Below, in pieces: positions 61,213 through 64,000 of a stretch of 64,000 nucleotides of DNA. Below the pieces are notes generated by a model, which did not search any database, was not told where the DNA came from, and saw nothing but the letters and a program-made list of their open reading frames with translations. The DNA lies in assembly GCA_947502925.1 (NCBI GenBank), contig CANNBS010000001.1, positions 434,001 through 498,000 on the forward strand. The letters are read 5' to 3'. The stretch's first letter is position 1; each line of letters starts with the position of its first letter. The DNA is from an uncultured Marinicella sp. Its GTDB lineage: Bacteria > Pseudomonadota > Gammaproteobacteria > Xanthomonadales > Marinicellaceae. Position numbers and translations under genes: made by a program.

Positions 61213-63723
61213 TCACTTGGTGTTCAAAGACACCCCTCTCAACCTTAACGCATTGGTAATCACCGAAACCGAACTCAAACTCATGGCGGCGGCCGCTATC
61301 ATCGGCGACAGCAGTAAGCCGAAGAACGGGAACAGCACACCGGCGGCGATGGGGACGCCGACGCTGTTGTAGACGAGGGCGAAGAACAGGTTTTGTTTGA
61401 TGTTGCGCATCACGGCTTCGCTGAGGAAGCGGGCTTTGACGATGCCTTTGAGGTCGCCTTTGACCAGGGTGACTTCGGCGCTTTCGATGGCGACGTCGGT
61501 GCCGGTGCCCATGGCGATGCCGACATCGCTTTTGGCCAGTGCCGGCGCATCGTTAATACCGTCGCCGGCCATGGCGACGATGTGGTCTTCATTCTGAAGT
61601 TTTTCGACGAATTCCATTTTATCCTGGGGCATCATGCCGGCTTTGAAGTCGGCGAGATTCAGTTCTTTGGCTACGGTTCGGGCGGTGTCTTCATTGTCGC
61701 CGGTGAGCATAATGACATTCACGCCGTCGTCTTGCAGGGCTTTAATGGCTTCAGCGGCAGTCTTTTTAATGCGATCACCGATGACAACAAAGCCAACCAC
61801 ATTTTTATCGACAGCCAGGTAAGACACGGTTTTGCCTTGTTGCTGGTAGCTTTTAGCCTGGCTGAGGACGTCTTCGGATAATTCTGTGTTGACTTTGTGC
61901 ATGAGTTTATCGTTGCCCAGTGCCAGGGCTTGTTTATTTACGGTGCCGATAACGCCCTGGCCGGTGACCGAATCAAAATCACTGGCTTCGGATAAATCAA
62001 TGTTATTGTCGCGGGCGTAGTTCACAGTGGCGGTAGCCAGCGGGTGTTCACTGCTGCGATTAAGTGAGGCCACTAAAGCGGTGACTTTATCGGCTTTCAG
62101 TGTATCGCTGGTGGTTTCGATGGTTTCGACGGTGGGTTTACCTTCGGTTAAGGTGCCGGTTTTATCGACAATCAGGGTATCGACGTGGCTCATTTTTTCC
62201 AGGACCTGAGCGTTTTTAATCAATACGCCGTTCTGGGCGCCTTTACCTACGCCGACCATAATCGACATCGGTGTGGCCAGACCTAAAGCACAGGGACAGG
62301 CTATAATCAGCACCGCAATGGCATTCACCAGGGCATAGACATAGGCTGGTTCGGGGCCGAATATGGCCCAGATGATAAAGGTGATAACAGAAATCAGCAC
62401 CACCGCCGGGACAAAATAACCGGCGATTTTATCGGCCAGTTTTTGCATCGGTGCCTGCGAGCGGCTGGCGTCGTTGACCATGGTGACGATTTGCGCCAGC
62501 AAGGTATCGGCACCGACTTTTTCAGCGGTCATGGTGAAGGACTGGTTACCGTTAATGGTACCGGAGGTGACTTTATCACCTGTTGATTTATCCACCGGAA
62601 TCGGTTCACCGGTGATAGCCGATTCATCAATGGATGACTCGCCTTGTTTAATGACGCCGTCCACCGGAATTTTACCGCCGGGTTTAATGCGCAGGACATT
62701 GCCCTGTCTGACGTCGTTAATGCTGATTTTGTGTTCATCGCCGTTTTCATCCACCAGTGTGGCTTTATTAGGCGCCAGTTTGAGCAGTTCTTTAACGGCG
62801 TCACTGGTTTTACTGTGGGCGCGGGCTTCGAGGACCTGACCCAACAACACCAGGGTGAGAATCACGGTGGCGGCTTCAAAATAGACATGCACGGCACCGC
62901 TGTCGGTTTTAAACTCAGGCGGTAAGGTGTCCGGGAATAACAAGGCAAAGACACTGAATAACCATGCCACCCCGGCACCGATACCGATCAGGGTGAACAT
63001 ATTCAGGTTCCAGGTTTTGATACTTTTATAAGCCCGTTCAAAAAACATCCAGGTGGTCCAGAATACAACCGGTATCGAGAATACCAGTTGAATCCAGTTT
63101 CGGGTGGTTTCGCTGAGGGCTTTGCTGATGGGATTACCGGGAATCATATCGCCCATTTCGAGGATAAAAATCGGCAAGGTAAAGAGTATCGACCACCAGA
63201 GTTTAGTGAGTAAGCGTTTGTAGGTTTTTTCCTCGCTGCTTAAATCCGGTTCTTTGGGCACCAGATCCATACCACAAATGGGACAATCACCGGGCTCGTC
63301 GCGAATGATTTCCGGGTGCATCGGGCAGGTGTATTGATCACCACCACCAAACTGAACCTGCTGTTGTTCCACCAGATCCATACCACAAACCGGACAATCA
63401 CCGGGTTCATCGTAGGTTTTATCGCCTTCACAATGCATCGGGCAATAAAATACGCCATTCCCGTTCCCAGAATTATCATCAGGTTCTTTCTTTTCCGGCT
63501 CAGGCGGGGTTTCACCGGGTCGGTAGATGTCGTAGGTGCTGTCGCTGAGGGCGGCTTGTAAGGCCTCGAAATCAGGCTCACCTTGCCAGGTGATGTCGGC
63601 GGTTTTTTTGTCTAAATCGACCGTGACATCGGAGACGCCTTTAACATCTGATAAGGCTTCGGTGACATGTTTGCGACAGCCGCCACAGCTCATGCCGGTG
63701 ACGGGATAGGTTTGTGTGTTCAT
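61213..63723 (-). CDS. copA: Copper-translocating P-type ATPase CopA
   Basis: 836 aa with an N-terminal HMA domain (GMSCGGCRKHV, residues 10-20). Two heavy-metal-binding modules follow (YCPMHCEGDKTYDEPGDCPVCGMDL at about 93 and YTCPMHPEIIRDEPGDCPICGMDL at about 131), then eight membrane segments. Further motifs are the actuator TGEPIPV, the transmembrane CPCALGLATP copper site, phosphorylation site DKTGTLTEG and hinge GDGINDAPALAKSDVGIAMGTGTDV. It exports Cu(I). Doubled CPMHP modules are typical of marine and environmental gammaproteobacteria. Confidence 0.95.
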   Translation of the reverse strand: MNTQTYPVTGMSCGGCRKHVTEALSDVKGVSDVTVDLDKKTADITWQGEPDFEALQAALSDSTYDIYRPGETPPEPEKKEPDDNSGNGNGVFYCPMHCEGDKTYDEPGDCPVCGMDLVEQQQVQFGGGDQYTCPMHPEIIRDEPGDCPICGMDLVPKEPDLSSEEKTYKRLLTKLWWSILFTLPIFILEMGDMIPGNPISKALSETTRNWIQLVFSIPVVFWTTWMFFERAYKSIKTWNLNMFTLIGIGAGVAWLFSVFALLFPDTLPPEFKTDSGAVHVYFEAATVILTLVLLGQVLEARAHSKTSDAVKELLKLAPNKATLVDENGDEHKISINDVRQGNVLRIKPGGKIPVDGVIKQGESSIDESAITGEPIPVDKSTGDKVTSGTINGNQSFTMTAEKVGADTLLAQIVTMVNDASRSQAPMQKLADKIAGYFVPAVVLISVITFIIWAIFGPEPAYVYALVNAIAVLIIACPCALGLATPMSIMVGVGKGAQNGVLIKNAQVLEKMSHVDTLIVDKTGTLTEGKPTVETIETTSDTLKADKVTALVASLNRSSEHPLATATVNYARDNNIDLSEASDFDSVTGQGVIGTVNKQALALGNDKLMHKVNTELSEDVLSQAKSYQQQGKTVSYLAVDKNVVGFVVIGDRIKKTAAEAIKALQDDGVNVIMLTGDNEDTARTVAKELNLADFKAGMMPQDKMEFVEKLQNEDHIVAMAGDGINDAPALAKSDVGIAMGTGTDVAIESAEVTLVKGDLKGIVKARFLSEAVMRNIKQNLFFALVYNSVGVPIAAGVLFPFFGLLLSPMIAAAAMSLSSVSVITNALRLRGVSLNTK

Positions 63724-63756
63724 GGTGATGACCTGCTTAATAAGCTGTTTTGTATT

Positions 63757-63783
63757 GGTGGGCAGAGCCCACCCTACCTACGT
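63757..63783. repeat. GTAGG-type dispersed hairpin repeat
   Basis: GGTGGGC-AGA-GCCCACC followed by CTACCTACG, just upstream of copA. Third copy of the family in this window. Confidence 0.5.
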
Positions 63784-63800
63784 TATATTGTATATCAAAA

Positions 63801-63962
63801 GACACTGGGCACCGACCTTCGTCGGTGCGGCTTTATGAGCTGGGTGGCGAGTACTCCAAGTCAAATGACGCTGGGCACTGGCCTTAGTCGGTGCGTCTTA
63901 TATTGGATGGTGGCGTACATTCAAAACCTAAGGACGCTGAGTACCGGCCTGCGCCGGTACCG
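63801..63962. repeat. 66-nt tandem repeat of a REP-like palindrome
   Basis: Units begin GAC-x-CTG at 63801, 63867 and 63933, exactly 66 bases apart. Each carries a palindromic core (ACCGAC-CTTC-GTCGGT in unit 1, ACTGGC-CTTA-GTCGGT in unit 2, ACCGGC-CTGC-GCCGGT in unit 3). The linkers share TGG-TGGCG-GTAC-like blocks. A single copy occurs at 5380-5406. Confidence 0.7.
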
Positions 63963-63963
63963 C

Positions 63964-64000
63964 CTAAACGGCGGCTTGGTCGATCATGGTTTTGGTGGCT
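63964..64000 (-). CDS. Possible C-terminal end of a gene entering from the right
   Basis: The minus strand reads ATKTMIDQAAV then TAG (63966-63964). Only eleven codons are visible, so the product cannot be named. It fits a gene upstream of copA on the same strand. Confidence 0.25.
   Translation of the reverse strand, partial: ATKTMIDQAAV

Overview
The window is chromosome of a marine-type gammaproteobacterium. The best guess is a Marinicella-like or Lysobacterales-adjacent lineage. Supporting signs are secreted proteins ending in a C-terminal IF-x-DGFE tag, an ECF sigma factor paired with a Ser/Thr kinase-TPR protein, PPi-dependent phosphofructokinase, a short-lid adenylate kinase, and gammaproteobacterial housekeeping genes (ubiG/mupP, rnk, groESL, arfB, mtfA, dinB). 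This placement is inference from gene content; no rRNA or other phylogenetic marker was analysed.

Layout. 1-4.4 kb is an AT-rich defence-like island on the minus strand: a DUF262 (ParB/GmrS-like) protein coupled to a HEPN protein, then a beta-sandwich protein coupled to a Sacsin-type GHKL ATPase that runs off the window edge. 4.4-8.8 kb holds a membrane protein, a DinJ-YafQ toxin-antitoxin pair with a frame-disrupted toxin, mtfA and an AbgT transporter. 8.9-14 kb has an HzsA-like di-haem secreted protein, a LytTR regulator and an acyltransferase. 14-20 kb holds rnk, a thioredoxin-fold protein, mupP-ubiG, MerC, rubredoxin and an ABC exporter. 20-25 kb holds groESL behind a sigma-32 promoter, a decayed ATP-grasp gene, a beta-propeller lipoprotein-like protein, tusA and adk. 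A short unannotated RNA gene sits just before tusA, with a perfect CRP box, two C-rich loops and a strong terminator. 25-29.5 kb is pfp / UDP-sugar dehydrogenase / dinB followed by parDE.

30-42 kb contains a YtrA-type GntR regulator with a membrane protein, the ECF-kinase pair, tandem duplicated beta-helix proteins, a GFA enzyme, a ZIP-like transporter without its usual histidines, and a diguanylate cyclase. 41.5-47.7 kb is a tight five-gene cluster: methyltransferase, SQR-like flavoprotein, COG3573 flavoprotein, FMN 2-hydroxyacid dehydrogenase and benzoylformate-decarboxylase-like TPP enzyme. Together the last four read as a quinone-linked 2-hydroxyacid to 2-oxoacid to aldehyde route. 47.8-57 kb holds surface and signalling proteins (IPTL-CTERM protein, outer-membrane barrel, GGDEF-EAL, S9 peptidase) and arfB.

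57-60 kb is the most unusual stretch. A slipin with a triplicated N-terminal unit is preceded on the same strand by two abnormal, overlapping tRNA-like genes and a long hairpin-rich non-coding region. Upstream of these is a separate ~217-nt RNA gene with its own sigma-70 promoter and terminator. I read the slipin/tRNA-like part as a possible RNA-repair-type module without the ligase. A truncated IS30 and a RelE/HigA toxin-antitoxin operon follow. The window ends with a CopA copper ATPase and 66-nt tandem repeats of a dispersed palindromic family.
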